From the NCBI GenBank assembly GCA_947476145.1, contig CANJPH010000004.1, forward strand, positions 50,833-114,832: a DNA stretch of 64,000 nucleotides. The letters run 5' to 3'. The translations under genes were made by a program, and so were the position numbers. Source of the stretch: Bacteroidota bacterium (GTDB lineage Bacteria; Bacteroidota; Bacteroidia; Chitinophagales; Chitinophagaceae). This document shows, one piece after another, positions 63,023 through 64,000 of this stretch (position 1 is its first letter; each line of letters opens with the position of its first letter). The notes beneath the pieces are model-generated. The model was not told the DNA's origin and ran no database searches. It saw only the letters and a list, made by a program, of their open reading frames with translations.

Positions 63023-63727
63023 CTACTTACTAACCTGCTGGCTATACATTTGGACACACTTAATTAAGTCATCTTCTTTTTTAATCTTTAATTTATTGGA
63101 AAGGATGATTTTATTTAAGCCTGCAGCTTCTTCTTTAAAAATGGATCCCACCTCGTCCGTATTTTTAGGGGCAATTTGTAACCCTACTTTTTTACTGTAA
63201 ACAAATAATTTTGGAAATTTTTCAATAGTTCTCAGCATGGTGGCGCTACTATATGGCTTAGCTTCTGTTACTTGAATAAAAAAATATTTTAAGACACTAA
63301 TTTCTCCCTTGCTTAATACTTGATAAATAGTTTTACCATTTTGTTTTTCGAAATTTGGGTAACCAAATTCAAATAAATAATTGGTTCCATTTCTTTTAAC
63401 CAAAACTGATTGAATGGAAGGCAGTATGGCTAATTCTTTACCATCATCCGCCTTGAAAATAACTTCGTTGCTTAAAAGGTTAATTTTTACTTGAACATTC
63501 TCATAACGTTGACCGCTTGTTAAAGTAATGTCTGCAGGAAAAAAATCGCTATCAAAAAAAGGCGTACCATAGTTTTCCATATCAAGACCCATGTTCACTG
63601 TTTTCCCGTTTCCATCGGTCATCATGATCATAGACTGGCCAATATCTTTTAAACTAAAATTATTTAATGTTTGCGCTTCTAATTTACCCAAACAGAAAAA
63701 GCATAAAATAAATGATAAAATTTTCAT
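63023..63727 (-). CDS. Unrecognised secreted protein
   Basis: 234 residues with a signal peptide (about 1-18, LEAQ). A beta-rich front half (GQRYENVQVKINLLSNEVIFKADDGKELAIL) and a helical C-terminal part with a Cys (DDLIKCVQMYSQQ). A pattern of this kind is seen in many Bacteroidota secreted proteins near transporter genes, but I cannot name a family. It begins 9 bases after the nhaD stop and may be on the same transcript. Confidence 0.6.
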   Translation of the reverse strand: MKILSFILCFFCLGKLEAQTLNNFSLKDIGQSMIMMTDGNGKTVNMGLDMENYGTPFFDSDFFPADITLTSGQRYENVQVKINLLSNEVIFKADDGKELAILPSIQSVLVKRNGTNYLFEFGYPNFEKQNGKTIYQVLSKGEISVLKYFFIQVTEAKPYSSATMLRTIEKFPKLFVYSKKVGLQIAPKNTDEVGSIFKEEAAGLNKIILSNKLKIKKEDDLIKCVQMYSQQVSK

Positions 63728-63736
63728 AGGAGGGGT

Positions 63737-64000
63737 TTATAAATTTAAAAAATAATGCTGCAATAAAAAAGTGGCGACACCTACAATAAATCCGATTAAG
63801 GCAATCCAACTTATCTTTTTAAGATACCAGAAAAAATCAATCTTTTCCATTCCCATTACCGCTACACCTGCTGCAGAGCCTATGATTAAGCAAGATCCGC
63901 CTGTGCCTGCTGTGAATGCCAGTAATTCCCAAAAATAATGATCTTGAGGATAATCATTTAAACTATACATATTTTGTAGGGCAGCCACTAATGGGACATT
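63737..64000 (-). CDS. nhaD: NhaD-type Na+/H+ antiporter, C-terminal end (gene continues past window)
   Basis: The reading frame is open to the right edge. NVPLVAALQNMY and FTAGTGGSCLIIGSAAGVAVMGMEKIDF are the C-terminal signature of the NhaD family of Na+/H+ antiporters, followed by two last hydrophobic helices (KKISWIALIGFIVGVATFLLQ). The protein expels Na+ in exchange for H+. The Na+ symporter at 49093 depends on such a gradient. Confidence 0.88.
   Translation of the reverse strand, partial: NVPLVAALQNMYSLNDYPQDHYFWELLAFTAGTGGSCLIIGSAAGVAVMGMEKIDFFWYLKKISWIALIGFIVGVATFLLQHYFLNL

Overview
The window is a compact, AT-rich chromosomal segment with about 58 protein genes and no rRNA, tRNA, CRISPR array, phage or insertion sequence that I can see. 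It points to a member of the Bacteroidota, probably a Chitinophagaceae-like aerobe. Reasons: a peptidase-associated OMP barrel next to a GLPGLI protein, TonB receptors with an HmuY-like partner, a DUF5777 protein, many lipoproteins and short AQ-type signal peptides, poor Shine-Dalgarno sequences, and at least one good Bacteroidota promoter (TTG, 18 bp, TAAATTTG). The taxon is inferred from gene families, not from a marker gene.

Layout. 1-2.8 kb: the end of an MBL/rhodanese sulfur enzyme, a secreted serine hydrolase and a NIPSNAP protein. 2.9-5.6 kb: a FucP-type sugar porter facing an ECF sigma, membrane protein and Spy-like protein operon. 5.7-15 kb: secreted M28 peptidase, serine hydrolase, esterase, short asparaginase, DUF1684, a nucleotide-sugar dehydrogenase and a penicillin-acylase homologue. 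15-20 kb: a small HAD phosphatase, a YwaF-like membrane protein, a DUF1080 glycoside-processing protein, and a two-gene ATP-grasp operon whose second member carries a complete SET plus post-SET domain. 20-27 kb: LuxR-type regulator, second acylase, Tat-type TIM-barrel isomerase and a 1140-residue TolB-propeller/amidohydrolase. 27-37 kb: OMP/GLPGLI pair, TonB receptor, M24 peptidase, and a PiT phosphate porter with its DUF47 partner.

37-49 kb is the richest part. A membrane-spanning propeller regulator precedes a heme-type TonB receptor and an HmuY protein without histidine. Then follows an eight-gene electron-transfer locus: a heme-binding lipoprotein-like protein (CX3CH), a small cytochrome (CX4CH), DUF5777, monoheme cytochrome c, an 80-residue Tat protein, a Tat-lipoprotein ferredoxin, an NrfD/PsrC quinone-site subunit, and a membrane-anchored Ig-like protein. 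No molybdopterin or other catalytic subunit is encoded there. A strong hairpin splits the locus, and an FNR-like palindrome lies upstream.

49-56 kb holds a set that looks devoted to acyl-D-amino acids, D-glutamate or cell-wall dipeptides: Na+/solute symporter, D-aminoacylase-type amidohydrolase, DUF1611 (DgcN-like), dipeptide epimerase (DgcA-like) and an APC permease. 56-64 kb holds pabB-pabC, a class II cyclic-nucleotide phosphodiesterase, an L,D-transpeptidase, an XRE regulator with two tandem palindromes before it, a PhyH dioxygenase and an NTF2-like lipoprotein with similar inverted repeats upstream, a histidine phosphatase, an unknown secreted protein and the end of nhaD.

The best candidates for something undescribed are the ATP-grasp/ATP-grasp-SET operon (17032-19594) and the electron-transfer locus lacking a catalytic subunit (42342-48977). 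All functional statements come from reading motifs by eye. No database search was run.
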